Shown here in pieces: positions 36,670 to 49,200 of a stretch of 64,000 nucleotides of DNA. The notes beneath the pieces were generated by a model. It was not told where the DNA came from, did no database searches, and worked only from the letters and a program-made list of their open reading frames with translations. How positions within the stretch are numbered: the first letter of the stretch is position 1; the number at the start of each line of letters is the position of its first letter. Made by a program: the position numbers and the translations under genes. This stretch comes from Lichenostomus cassidix (taxonomy: Eukaryota; Chordata; Aves; Passeriformes; Meliphagidae). The stretch lies in contig CM039211.1 in assembly GCA_008360975.2 (NCBI GenBank), forward strand, positions 20,246,943-20,310,942. Reading direction: 5' to 3'.

Positions 36670-36975
36670 GAAGGGGTCTGGCAGGCGCTGAGGCAGGAAT
36701 TAGGGCTGTGGCAGGTCTGGGGAGGGGTCTGGCAGGCGCTGAGGCAGGAGTTAGGGCTGTGGCAGGTCTGGGGAGGGGTCTGGCAGCCGCTGAGGCAGGA
36801 ATTAGGGCTGTGGCAGGTCTGAGGAGGGGTCTGGCAGGCGCTGAGGCAGGAGTTAGGGCTGTGGCAGGTCTGAGGAGGGGTCTGGCAGCCGCTGAGGCAG
36901 GAGTTAGGGCTGTGGCAGGTCTGAGGAGGGGTCTGGCAGGCGCTGAGGCAGGCGCCACGGCCGCGGCAGGGCTGA
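36670..36975 (+). repeat. 51-bp minisatellite, six copies
   Basis: The unit contains AGGGGTCTGGCAGGCGCTGA and TTAGGGCTGTGGCAGGTCTG. Copies start at 36670, 36721, 36772, 36823, 36874 and 36925, exactly 51 bp apart, with a few substitutions (for example CAGGCG against CAGCCG, alternating between copies). The last copy decays into GC-rich promoter sequence. Because 51 is a multiple of three, long open frames appear on both strands; I do not regard them as genes. Confidence 0.9.
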
Positions 36976-37002
36976 GGGGCTCAAGGGCGGGAACCCGGCG
37001 CT

Positions 37003-37024
37003 GCCCCGCCCCGCCCCGCCCCGG
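37003..37024 (+). promoter_or_regulatory. Tandem GC boxes (Sp1/KLF type)
   Basis: Four head-to-tail CCCCG units form overlapping CCCCGCCCC sites, 75-96 bp before the SNX2 ATG. A further GGGCGG lies at 36985-36990. Sp1/KLF binding is the usual reading of such sites; occupancy is inferred. Confidence 0.7.
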
Positions 37025-37036
37025 CTGGCCCCCTCG

Positions 37037-37044
37037 GTCACGTG
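37037..37044 (+). promoter_or_regulatory. E-box GTCACGTG, copy 1
   Basis: A CACGTG palindromic E-box with the 5' GT flank that resembles the CLEAR element (GTCACGTGAC) bound by TFEB/TFE3/MITF; USF1/2 also bind it. It lies 55 bp upstream of the SNX2 ATG. The 3' flank is CC, so the match is partial. Confidence 0.6.
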
Positions 37045-37063
37045 CCGGCGGGGCTGAGGGGCG

Positions 37064-37072
37064 GTCACGTGA
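37064..37072 (+). promoter_or_regulatory. E-box GTCACGTGA, copy 2
   Basis: A second CACGTG E-box, 27 bp after the first and 27 bp before the ATG. It matches nine of ten bases of the CLEAR consensus. Depending on the start site it may lie in the core promoter or the 5' UTR. Confidence 0.65.
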
Positions 37073-37098
37073 GCGCGGGGGCCGGGCCGGAGGGGAAG

Positions 37099-37206
37099 AT
37101 GGCGGCGGAGCGGGAGCCGCCGCCGCTGGGGGAGACGCGGCCCGCCGACCTCGAGGAGCTTGAGGACGGCGAGGATCTCTTCACCAGCACTGTGTCCACC
37201 CTGGAG
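37099..37206 (+). CDS. SNX2: SNX2 coding exon 1
   Basis: This exon encodes residues 1-36 and starts [11 protein letters not shown]. The ATG at 37099 has A at -3 and G at +4, a strong Kozak context. No other in-frame ATG lies between the GC boxes and this one. The donor is GAG|gtgagg, phase 0. The stretch ends with the acidic LEDGEDLF sequence, the first DLF motif. It lies inside a CpG island and is far more GC-rich than the later exons. Confidence 0.96.
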
Positions 37207-40200
37207 GTGAGGAGAGCCCACCCGGCGCCGCAGGCCCCGCGCCCTATGGCCGGCCCGGCGCCCGACAGGCCCTACTCTCCCGTTCCGTTCCCTCCCCTCC
37301 CCGTCAGGTCGCCGGTACTTCGCTCCTGCCCTGGCTCCCCTGGCTCCTGCCCTGGCCCCCCTGGCTCCTGCCCTGGCCCCCCTGGCTCCTGCCCTGGCCC
37401 CCCTGGCTCCTGCCCTGGCCCCCCTGGCTCCTGCCCTGGCTCCCCTCGCTGCTGCCCTGGCCCCGCTCCGCCGCAGCCCCTGCCGACCCGCCCGCGGCCC
37501 CACCGCCCGCCTCCGCTTCAGTTCCCCGGGCAGGGCGTTTTTGCTGCCAAGAGAAGCCCAAAACTCTTTTCTCCAAGTACCTCCGTTTTCGCTTTCCTTA
37601 CCCTGTTCTTGTGCCGGGGAAATATTCCCATCTTTCCAGTTTCGCTGAGGGGGGGGGTGTGTGTATGTGTGTGTGTATATATGTGTGTATGACACCAGCT
37701 TAGAGTTTGAGTGGATTAATAACGACCCATTTTCTTTCTTTGGCCTCTTTCCGTGGTTCACCCCATTCCAGTTAACAAATCTTGCAGAAACTTATTTCTC
37801 TCCGAGGTGTCTTCCCCGGGAGCCGAGGCAGTGCTGGGCTGCGGCGGCTGCTGGGACCTGCTGGGAGAGAAGCACGAGGAGACATGAGAAATGCTTATGT
37901 GTTCATTCCTTGTAGTGGGAGCCTTTCTTGGCAAGTTGTTGTGGTCACGTTCCACCTCTGTGTTTTGCCAGTATCTTCTGGAAGAACTTTGTTCTTCCTG
38001 TACACAGATGCCCATTTAAAAAGCAAATTGTTCTGTTCTGCTTTTCCTGAAGAGTGTTCTGTCCCTGACCTTTACAGAAATAGGATCGGTGCGTGTGTCT
38101 TTGTTTTTGCTCTGGCTGTTGCCTGTCCTTAACAAAAACCCTGCGGTATACAAGGGGCTTTTAAATGTATTTTAAAGTCACTTGCCTTTTCTCAAGCCAC
38201 TTTCTTTTTTTCTTTCTTTTTATAGATGCATAATCTGTTCATTGGTAGAAAAAGATCTGTGGAAAAAATGCACTGAAGGAATAAGAAATGATGTGAACCT
38301 GCAGTTGACAAGAATTGCATGAGTAGACTTCTGTGCATCTCTGTTTGACACAGTGTGTATTACTGGAGTCTTGTTCAGTGCACTGAGAAAGACTGCAGTG
38401 TAACATAAACAAGGTCTTTATTGATGTGGTTTAGAATTAAAGCTGCAGGAGATAAGATTTAGTGTCCAAATCACGATTACAATGAGATAAAAAAGTTACT
38501 GAAATTCCTCTAACTGCAAACACTGGCAAAGAAATGGGCTTTGTATCAGTTGTTTTGGCTGACAGTTCTGCTGTGCTGCTTTGTTTATGTACACAGTCTC
38601 TTTGGAAGAGAGTCTCTAAGTAGAAAGGGGAAGCCTCTTTGCTTAAAGAGAAGCTTTTAAAAGCTGTGTCAGTTAAGCTTTATTTGACATCAGCATTTAG
38701 GACAGTGCCTTAATCTTGTGACTTTTCCTGCAAATTTGGAAGGAAGAGGTAATGAAAATTTACTTTGAACTTACTAGCTTGAACACAGATTGATGGATTT
38801 AGTGTGTGGAGTACCATAGTACAGAGAAGAATGATTATCTCATGATGTGGGCCTAGTTAAACTTTTGTCTTGAGTGTTACTTTATTCTGGTAAATATTCA
38901 TGAAGGAACTGATTATAAATGGCAGTGGAGGTTGTATAGTAGCAACAGAATGGTGTCATGCTTTTTGTAGTTAATCATGTATTTGTTTGCTGATACCAGA
39001 GGGAAGTGTGGCAAGAGACACTGAGGTCCAAAGCCAACTTACATGAAGGCTTTGGTACTTTGAAAGGGTTCCCAGCTGGCTTATCTTGGAGCTGTCAATT
39101 TGCTTTTAGCATGATTAATTTCAGTCCTTTCCTATTTTATCTTGCTTTCATTCTCTTTGCAGCTAACAAAATGTGTAGTGCTCCTTTCCTGCCTATAATT
39201 TGGTTGTGCAGTGGAAAAGCTGTAAGGTTTCTAAGAGGTCTTTCCAATAGCCTCCATTTTAACAAAGTCTCCATTTAGAAAACACACACTAAGTTTCTTT
39301 TGACAAAATATACATTTAGTGTATATTATGAACATGTAGTATTTAAATACAGAGAGGCTTAGTGACTTCACTGGCTGTTTATTTCAAGTTGAATTCTCTG
39401 ATGTGAAGAAAAAGAAAATGGAGTTTTAACTTGCTTTGTGAATGTACTAAAAAAGTTAATGTCTTGGATTGAACCCTCTCAATTGTAGAAAATAAAATAT
39501 TAGGAAGGTCACAATGAGCTGTAACACCTCGGATTTCTAGGGTGCAGTGGAAACACATTTTACGACTTAAAAATTTGCTGTGTGGCAGAGAATGAGAACT
39601 CTTCCTTTCTGTGATCTTAGGACATCTATTAACTGGGAACCAGGTTGGGCAGCAGCTTGTCTGAGCTGATGGGATGCGCATTTCCTTGCCAGATATCCAC
39701 AGTGCCTAAGCATAGTAGAATGATTTTGTTTTCGTTGTGCCAACTGTATTGTGAGTCTGGACAACTGCCTGTCTTAAATTCATGGTAACTGAGAGGTTTC
39801 CCTTTAGCTGCCAGAGTAACTTTCTTTAGTGAGAGCAGCCAGGATGATCATGTAAATGGTTTAAGCCAAAATTGCATTTACACTGATAATCAGTGGTGAA
39901 TTCCATGTGAATAATATTGCTGGTTATTATATAGATGTGCTGATAGTCCTCTGCAGTGCTCTCCTAGGTATCAGGTTTTTGTAACTCAATGCCTTCTTGA
40001 GGCCTAGGTAGATTTATCTGCTTGCTAAATTTTCAAGTGCACGGATTTTTGTGAGTTTTGTTGGGTTTGTGTTTGGGATTTGTTTGTCTGTTTGTTGGTC
40101 CTTTCCCGCTTCCTTTCCCTCTTCCGTTCCTGCCCCCTTTGCCCCCTTTTTTCTGTGATTTGCACAACAAGATCTGGAAGTTAGCTGTGCCATGAGAAGA

Positions 40201-43200
40201 ATTATTCCCTGTTATAAGTTTGTAATTAACAAACTGGTAATTTGCTGTCTGTGTTCTCTGCTGCCATTACAAGGGTCCACAAACAACTGTATGAAGGTCA
40301 AATTTTGTTAAATGTATGTAAGATGTATTTTAGATTTTCTGAAAAGATGGTATGTTCACTGTTACTTTCTTGTTATCATTTCTGCCTTCTTCTCCATGCA
40401 CCAGTCTGTGTTTCTTTCACCTTCCTTGTTTGTATGTTGCACCATTTCTTATTTCATCTTCCCTAAGCTTCTCACTCATTTCTGTATTGCCAGTCTATCT
40501 TTTGTGAAGCAGGTGCCATGTGAACACAGGAGCCCAGGCTGCCACCTACTCATTTAAACAGTGTTTATATTCCCATACTCCTATTTGTTGTTTTTAGTTT
40601 TGGTTTGGGTTTTTTTTGGGGTTTTTTTTTTTTTTTTTGTAATGGAAAAATACGTGGAGGAGCTTGAAAACAATCAGTAAGCAGTAGATGTGGTAATTTA
40701 TCAAAGACTGTCATTTGGGGTAGGGTATGTAATCATCTCATTGCCAGTTGATCAGTTCATGTCAAAGATCTGCAATGTGCATTTGGTTTTTGCACATAAG
40801 GCAAAACGCTAGATAGCTACAGAAGTCCAGATGGCTTTATAATATCCATTCAGTTTAACAGTGGCCATTACTGAGGAGGCAGCAAAGATCCCAGTGGAAT
40901 ATATCAGACAAAACCACTAAGTTCTTCAGTACTCTACTGTACCTTTGCAGAAAGCAAAGTCTGTATCCAAGATTAATTCATGTAATTCTGCTGAAAATGT
41001 GTGTCTTGTTGCTTCATGTTAAATCCAGGCTGTAATGGAAGCATGTGGAAATTCATTCCCATGTGGCTGCTTGTGTCCTCTTCCTTTCTGCAGGAAATGA
41101 TACTATTCTACTGTTGAGTCTATTTGCTCTGCCCACACCATGATTTGTGAACTTCTGTAACCCCATTTCAGACAATGAGCTGGGCTAACCTGAATAACTA
41201 GAGTATTATGATAACCACCTTTTGTCACCCTACTGTGTTTTGACTGAAGGAGGCTAGGAGGGGTTCATGCAAGAGCTTGAACTAGTTTGCAGGGTACCCT
41301 GCTATTAGGAGAAGAGAGGATGTCCAAACGTCTGGAGCTATAATTTCAGCCAGCAGAAAATACAAGATCTTGTTCATGTCTCCATAAGTCAGAGCTGTAA
41401 AACACTTGGTTATTGCCTCCACATGTAATGAGCAATTAAATAACAGAAAATTGAGTTTTTTATAAACACTGTAACTTGGAATCTTACCATATACTTGTTT
41501 TCAAGAAAAATGAGGTAGGATTCTGACTGTCCTGCATGCACAGATATCCTGGCCGTTGAGTATGTTGGTTATTGGAGGCTTCACCAAACTTTCAGCTCAG
41601 GACTAGTTTAGAAATTTCACAGCCATGTATATTTCAGGAAATGGATGTGTTTGTGACATTTTGTGAATCCTTGGCATCAAGTAAGTTTAAACTTTCTAAA
41701 CAGCTATGCTGTTTGTCTCTGTCTGGGCCATGAGGTTTTTGTTAGTCTCATCTTCCATTTCTTGTGTGATACAGAGATTTTCACTGCACTAACTTCTTTG
41801 ACAACCATTTTAATCAGCCATTTTAGCTGTACTTTGTAGAGACAAAAACTCTAAGTTGGGGTCCTGTCTTCTAACTCTCATCCATAGAAGACTGTAACTG
41901 GAATAGTTTAATATGTTGTTTGCATGCATGGGTGGTTTTTTTTTTTTGTTTTGGTTTGGTTTTGAGAGGCTGATTAGCACTGGCTGTGCAAAATAATCAG
42001 ATTATTAGAAATTACTGACTCTAGTTTTTGATACATCAGGGCTGGGTTTTTGTAGTTCCCTGAAGACCATGTCCATTTTGAAGAGAAGAAATTAATTGCA
42101 AAACTTGATTGCAAAACTCTTAAACAAGCTGATGCAGTGTTCAGACCATGAATAATTTTAAGAATCTTTTACCCATTGTCTTTTTCATATAAAGTCACAA
42201 CTGTTTGTGAATATATTTAACCCTATCCTTCATTTATCTTTTTTGAGAACACAGCTTTTTAAAAGGACCAAAGAGCCACAGAAAGGTTAATAAACCAGTA
42301 GGTACCTTATTCACCTGTCAGCTTGTTGAATTTTGTTTCATCTGGCATTCATGACTCCCCCTGACATGGGAGAGAAGAATTGCAAGGGTAGAAAGGAGAA
42401 GATTGGTAGAGATAAAGAGAATTTAATGGATAGAGTAAGAGCTGCATATGCAAGCAATGTAATGAGTTTATTCACCCCTTCTGTGGGCAGGCCCATGTTC
42501 AGCCATCTCCAGGAAGAGAGAAGTCTAATGGTGACTTAGTCAGACAGATGCTGTAACTCCAAACATCCTCTCTGTTCTACTTCTTCCCCATAGCTTTGCT
42601 GAGCACAGTGCTTTCTGAGGTGCCCATAAAGTCTGCTTGAGTCCTTGCCTTCTTCAAGTATTCTCATGTGGAATTTGGAGAAAGCTGTCTGTAACTGCTC
42701 AACTAACTACAGCTGTGAAGCCTCATATCTAGTACAGAAATACTGGCTTTCTTTAACCGTGCCTTTGGACAGGATCTTTCCCAGCTCAGTAACAGAAAGA
42801 GACTCACTGGCATGTATTTATAGGCATTCCTAGAGGAATCTGTTTCTTAAAAGTGAGAATAGCTCTTTATTGACCTTTGGTTAACTTGTAACTTCAGGCA
42901 TGCAGATATTTGCCATGGGTTGATCACGTTTAAGTGTTCAAAGTGAATTTTATGTCTGATAGAATTTAATTTTCTGATTAGAAGCCAGGTATAGTCAAAA
43001 ATAACCATTAGTAACCAAAATAACTACCTCAGATAAAACTAAGACTGAGGGAATAGCTTGAAGGTGAGTATTCTCCAAGGGCTCTTTCCCACTATTCATT
43101 AATCAAGGGCACAATTAAGTGATAAAGCAGAAAGCTCTCTGCTGATGTGCAACAAGGGTTCAGAAAGGCTTTTGTTCCCTGTGACTGGCTGTATTAGAGC

Positions 43201-46200
43201 TGTTTTTCATGGCAGTCACTTGACAGGCATGAACATATGTGCACTCTGCATCTGTGGCTGTATGGGACTCCCACTGTGTCCCAAACCTCCAGTCTATCAA
43301 AATGTAAATAGGTTGCTGTTCAAAACTGAATAGCAGCAAAACTGGTTTGGAATGATGTTTCTGTGACGAATGGTTTTTGCTGACTAAACTTCTTGAACCT
43401 CAAGCATTGAGAAATCAAGCATTTCCATGCTCTGCTGTTCTAGGTGGAGTACAAGGTCTTGAACTTGCAACTCTACACAGCAATGGCTGGGGAGACAGAC
43501 CATTTCTTCTGAAATATGCTACTTCTGAGTTCTGAAATTCCTTAAAGCCTTTGGCTATTATGTGTAACACATATATGCTCTCAGTTGTAAAATACTGAAG
43601 TATGTCAAGTGCTGTGGTTTTCTTGCATTTCCTAGCTCATTTAATCAGAATTATTAAAAAAGTCTTTTACAGAAAGTCTTGTAATACAACTTAAAGAGTT
43701 TTATCTCCTTACAATACTTCACAGAGTCTTAGCAGAGTGGACAAATACACCTTTATTACCCCAGAGCAATTTATTTCCTGTGGGTCATTTTAGCATTCAT
43801 TTAGTATGAGATGAGAAGTGTTCTTGTGACTAGTGGATTGGTTCCTTACAAGGTAATAAAATCTACTAGCTACATACAGTTTCTAAGCATTTCTTCTTTG
43901 ATGTTCTTTGCAGGCTCTAGGGCAATATCCAACCAAGAGCTTGAGAGACTACTCCTTTTATTATTCATCCCTTTGGTTTGTTTCCAGTTTCCCCATGTTG
44001 TATGTGGGCTTTTCAGAGAGTGGCAGCTTTTGACAAAGGGAAGGACATATGATCTCTTCCGTCATTTGAATGGATCAGTTCCTTTTTGCAACCAAAATCT
44101 GGTTCTGCTGATTTTAGCTGGGGTAGAGTTAATTTTCTTCACAGTGGCTGTCATGAGACTTTGTTTAGGATTTGTGCTGCACACAGGGCTGATAATATGG
44201 AGGTGTGTTTGTTATTGCTGAGCAGGACTTATACAGAGCCAAGGCCTTTTCTGCTGTTCATGCTGCCATCCTGGTGTGGGAGTTGGGGATGTCTGGGAGG
44301 TTGGGAGGAGACACAGCTGGGACAGGTGACCCCAGCTGAGCAAAGGGATATTCCAGACTGTGTAACATCATGGTCACTGCATAAAGAGGGGAAGAGAAGG
44401 AAGAAAGCCAATTGTAAGGAGGGTAGCCAGTTGTAAGGAGGGTCTCTCTGTTAGAGCTCTTGCCTCTGCTACATTTATGAATGTGAAAATACAATCTGGA
44501 CAGACTTTTTCAGTGACTTTTCAGTATTTTCAAGTCTTTTAAAAAATCTTTTGTAGTGTGTGATGTTCTTTGAAGTGTAGCCTTAAACATCTAATATCTT
44601 TTGAATACATGCATGCATCCATGAATAAATATGCTATTGCTGAAAGCTCATAAGCTAGTTATCCTGGATGAAGTTCCGAGAAGTGAGTTTTGCAAATTTT
44701 CTAGTACTACAGGTGTAAACACAGTTGATACTTATTCAAGAAAGACTTTTCTGACTGAAACACTGATCTTCAATTATGTATTTATTTTGTAAGCGAGCTA
44801 TTCATTTGGTGGCCCAACTTCAATATTGCTTTAGTTTTCCTGAGTGTCTTCAACGGGGCAAATTCTAGTCTTCAGTGAATTAAAAAATTTTAACTGTGGC
44901 AAGCCTAGCTTCTGTGTGCAGTACAGTGTGATCCTCTGTGGCAGTAATCCTGTTGCAGAACTATCAAAATTTCTTACAGCTCCAAGCAGCCTTGAATTAT
45001 TTGGATGGCATTAATGCTTTCCTTTCAATCTGAAAAACTGGTGTAGAGCACTTGGAAATTTCTTCACTGATTTTTTTGCTATGTACAAATCCAGATTTAA
45101 ATCCAATCCTTTCAAGGAGGTATTTAATAATCAAATTACATTTGACATTATTAGTAAACTTACTCTAGATAGTTCTGTAGCAGCTTTTGTTCCATGTTAA
45201 TTAAACCTGAAGAAACTGTTGACTTTTTTTTTCTCTCAAACAAAGGTATTAAAAGAGCTGTTGACTAGCTCATATCTTTTATTCATTGTTGCTGTGCTAG
45301 GAGTGGGAAATGGAAATAGCTGACAGGGTTTCCTTTCTGTACATCTTCTTTTGTTTCTTTGCAATGAAAGAATGTTGCAATAATTCTTATATACTGACGC
45401 ATGCCAACTGGTTCTCTTCTAATTATTTAACTTTTCTCTTTTTTTAAACAGTCTAGTCCTTCGTCTCCAGAGCCTGCAAGTCTTCCTGCAGAAGACCTCA
45501 GCACAAACTCCAATGGTCCAAAGCCAGCAGAAATCATGCTGGATGGTGACAGAGAGGACCTCTTTGCTGGTAATGACCATTTTCTTCTAGTGTGCCTGTA
45601 CAAAACCTTTCACCCTTGGACTGAAAGAAATGTGCTCTTCTGAGAGGGAGGGTTGAAACCTTGGAAGTATTTTGACAGTGTTGTACAGGCTTTTTCTTGT
45701 GATACGTTAGTTAAGTTTGTATAGAAGTTTCTCATTGGTGTGTACTGTCAGTGCATAGTGTGGGTGTTTTTAGCTGGTCACTAATATGTTCTGCTGATAG
45801 CAATAGTAGTATTTATCATTTTGTGATTCAGAATGTTCAAATCTGTGTGCATGGAAATGAATGACTTAAGGTGCTTTCTTTTTTCTACTTAGTAATCATG
45901 CATAAGCTGTTCCAGTCTTTTTTCCAGTTGTAGAGAGAGATAATTCAGATTGTATTGCAAGTATTTCCTTCTTAATACTCTTGTTTTAATGAAATGGTAA
46001 CAAACAACCTGGCACATGGGACCAGTCCTATCATTTCACTCATGCATGGTTGTGTCTCTGACAGTTGACAGTATTGCATGCTTTAGAGAAAGACATATAA
46101 AAATTCAGATAAGTAATGTGTTAATAGACAACATTTTCTAAACCTTCATAAATCAATTGCTACTTTGGTGTTGGTTTTCAGCTATCTTAACATGGGTTGT

Positions 46201-49200
46201 TGTTGCAGTCAATTACAAGTGTAGGAACATTAACTATTCAAAAAAAGGGGTTTAGTATTTAGAATATATTATTTGTATCAAAAGATGGTTCTGAATGTTG
46301 CATCTCAATAATAGCATTTTCCCTATTACTACATACTGAGTGAGTCAGCTGGCAGTCTGCTTTGAATACAGTTGTCTCATCTTCATTTTTTTTCTGATGT
46401 AATCATTCCAAAAGAAACTTTATAGCCTTTAGTTCTTGGTTATTTTGTATAAGTACATATATACACATGCCCATTACATTTGTTCTAAACTTCCTTAATT
46501 TGTATTTCCATGTATTTGAAGTTGTTTGTTCATGGCACTGTTAGAATGTACTGACTAGTTTAGTACATCTCTGAAAGTGTTTGAAAAGAAATAAAGAAGA
46601 GAGGGGTAATAATACTTTTTTCTGCGTTTGTTTTGCCTTTTAAAGACCATCAGTGCTTTAGCAATGAAGCTTTCTAGTACTAGTCAGTAATTTGGTTATC
46701 TAGCTTCAGTATATAAAGCTAGCTTTTTATAACCATAGAGCCATCTGGAGTAGATATTTTAGGAAAACCAATTCTCCTTTGGATAATACTAAGAAAAAAA
46801 AAAGAGGCTGGAGTAAATATTGAGGGGAGTCAGACAGAAGGAACAAATGGTTGCAGACAGATTGTTTTAACTGAAATGAATTCTGTGAGAATAACACACA
46901 GAATTGATTTAATGAGTGTGATTATTGCCGTATAGGACATTGTTTCAAATGCTTGTAGCACTGAACTGAAGGCATCTAACACTGCATGCCTACCTCAGCT
47001 GAGACTGGCCTTTTAAAGTTCACTTTATAATACAAAGTGAGTCTAATACTCTCAAACAGAGGAAAAAACAAATGTGATTTATGGAGCATGAGATAGAATA
47101 TGATGTTTTTCACAGTTTCCTGTTCTAAGCAAGAAGTTTGTATAATGCAGTTGAACACAAGTCATTAACTTCTCTGTATCACTGTCATTCAGAAAAACTT
47201 CATTGAATTTGTGTTCCAGTGCTGTGCACTTACAAGTGTAACTATTTTTTGGTTTTTCTTAGGGCTGTTTTGCTAGAAAATATAGAAACAGCATGAGAAA
47301 GATGAGATACCTATTTTCTTGCTTCCACCATGGTTGCATAAGTCTGGCTTTCTAGGAAAGCAGAACTTAATATAAAAGTGAGTGCGACAGGCTTTTTTCT
47401 TTGGCATGTTGAAATTCCAAAGAATCTTAACTTGGCAGAGCTTATAGGAACAGTTGAGAGGAAAAAAACTGAAGCTCCACAGCTTTGTAACTTCTGTTGT
47501 TCCTTCATACTGAATTACTAGACACTTTAAAATCCAGGTAAAGGAAGTCCTGTGTGAGGCTCCTGAAAGGAGAGATTGCCATTCTTCAGGGTCAGAAATA
47601 ATTCTAGTTTTTCAGACTTGTAAAACACATGTATGCATCTCTAGGTATTGTAGACTTAATAAATCTTTTCCATGATTCCACCAAGTACTGCAATCTAATG
47701 GAAAAGGAAGTGAAGCAGCACAAATTTTCTCTACTGCTTTAATGCAGAACAGAACTTGGGAAATATTTTCGTTTTTTTGATTATGCTTAAAACCTCTTTT
47801 CTATTATGTTTCTGTGGCAGCTACAGGATAATATGTGTAATATAGATATTCATTACCTTGTCTCTGGTAACTAGTAACTGAACTACTAAAACTGAGTTTC
47901 AAAAGTGGAAGAAATTAGTTTTCCTGCTGTCACTGGAGACCAGTAAATTTTGTTGCATCATTATGGTTTATGTTCCTGTAACAAAGCAAACTGTCTTGCT
48001 AAACCCACTTAAAAACTTCCACCCTTAGAATAAAAGTCACTCTGTTGATTATTTGGCCAGAAGAATTACTTTATCTTATCTTGTAGGGCTCTTACATGCA
48101 GAGACCATAACAGTCAGTGCTCCAAATGGGGCAGTATTAGGTGTATCTTGAGGAATTTGGAGATATATATTAAAGTCTAGTTGTCAATAACCTGCTGTTG
48201 TACAGTGAAGAGATAGATATTGAACTAATCTTCCAAAATAGTGACCCAAACTTCAGTTTACACCTGCACAAATGTCCCATGGACTGCCTGTGAAGGCCAT
48301 AGCTGTCTGTGCCTACTGCACAGATGATCTGGTGAACTGATCTGTGAAGTTTTATCAGTGTTCTGTCACCTTCTTCAAAAAAGTGGAAAACGATAATTTT
48401 TCCTTTCCTCTGTCTGGTGAAAGATTGCTGCTATTTTGTTTTCTCAGCTCTGAAATGTGTTTGGGAATGGATCATGTTGTGGAAGTGTCTAGTTGTGTCT
48501 CCTGGGAAAAAGTCAATGTGATGGGGACTGGGGTGATGTTTGTTTTCATTGGGTGGGGTTTTTGTTGTTTTTTATTTGGTGGGGTTTTGTGTTGTTTGGG
48601 GCTTTTTTCCCCTCTAAGCTTTTTTTCTTGGGACTTGAGAGAGAAAAGGAGATGATAATTCTCCGGTCCAGACAAGATGTGTACTTCAGGCCCACCTGAA
48701 CAGAAAATGTAGCTGATCGTGTCTGTCAGGCTGTTGTCATGTGATATGTTTGACAGGAAGAGTTCATGCAAATGCCTTGCTGCTTTTTAGAAGCTGGTTG
48801 TTTAGTTCTGGCTTTGTTTTGCAAGAAGTGAATGCACAAAAGCATGTGAAACTAGAGTTTTGAAGTCAGAATGTGGTCATATTAGTGTCTTACTGTTATA
48901 TTAAAACTATTTTTGTTCTCATTAAGGTTATGCTTAGTACTTCTGGTAAAACGATAAGGACCATGGGCTGTCACTTAGGTGTATTAGCTCTTACAGTCAG
49001 TTCAGTTTAGTCTCTGAAATATTGCTATGCCCAGAGAAGCCTTTTTTAGTTGCTTGTGCCCTGTTCTGCATAACAGTTTCTGCTTAAGTTTACTTCCAAA
49101 TTTACATGTTCACATGGGCAAACTTTCAAAGATAATAAGCCAATTTAATCATTCAAGCTATGTCAGAATGTTAGAGGTTTGACATTTAGAAGTGTGACTA

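Larger units (their letters stand above)
36950..37540 (+). promoter_or_regulatory. SNX2: CpG-island promoter of SNX2
   Basis: Composition changes abruptly from AT-rich to very GC-rich with many CpGs, peaking between about 36955 and 37275 around exon 1. No TATA box is seen; GC boxes and two E-boxes lie 35-100 bp upstream of the ATG. This fits a housekeeping, dispersed-start promoter. The exact transcription start cannot be read from the sequence. Confidence 0.85.
37207..45451 (+). other. SNX2: SNX2 intron 1
   Basis: 8,245 bp, GTGAGG...AACAG. It begins GC-rich with the 21-bp minisatellite, then turns AT-rich; it contains T/G-rich tracts and the LTR fragment at 44108. No further coding exon is seen. 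Confidence 0.9.

Noticed and set aside
36615..37163. Ala/Gly-rich open frame of 182 codons upstream of and across SNX2 exon 1
   Set aside because: It is produced by the 51-bp minisatellite, whose period is a multiple of three, and it runs out of frame through SNX2 exon 1. The mirror frame at 36488-36958 on the minus strand has the same cause.
36904..37761. 285-codon minus-strand open frame over the SNX2 promoter
   Set aside because: It is the antisense of GC-rich exon 1 and the 21-bp minisatellite, with low-complexity Gly/Ala/Arg translation. No splice or homology support.
44086..44436. Open frames of 116 and 136 codons in SNX2 intron 1
   Set aside because: They lie over the LTR U3 fragment, which is non-coding.
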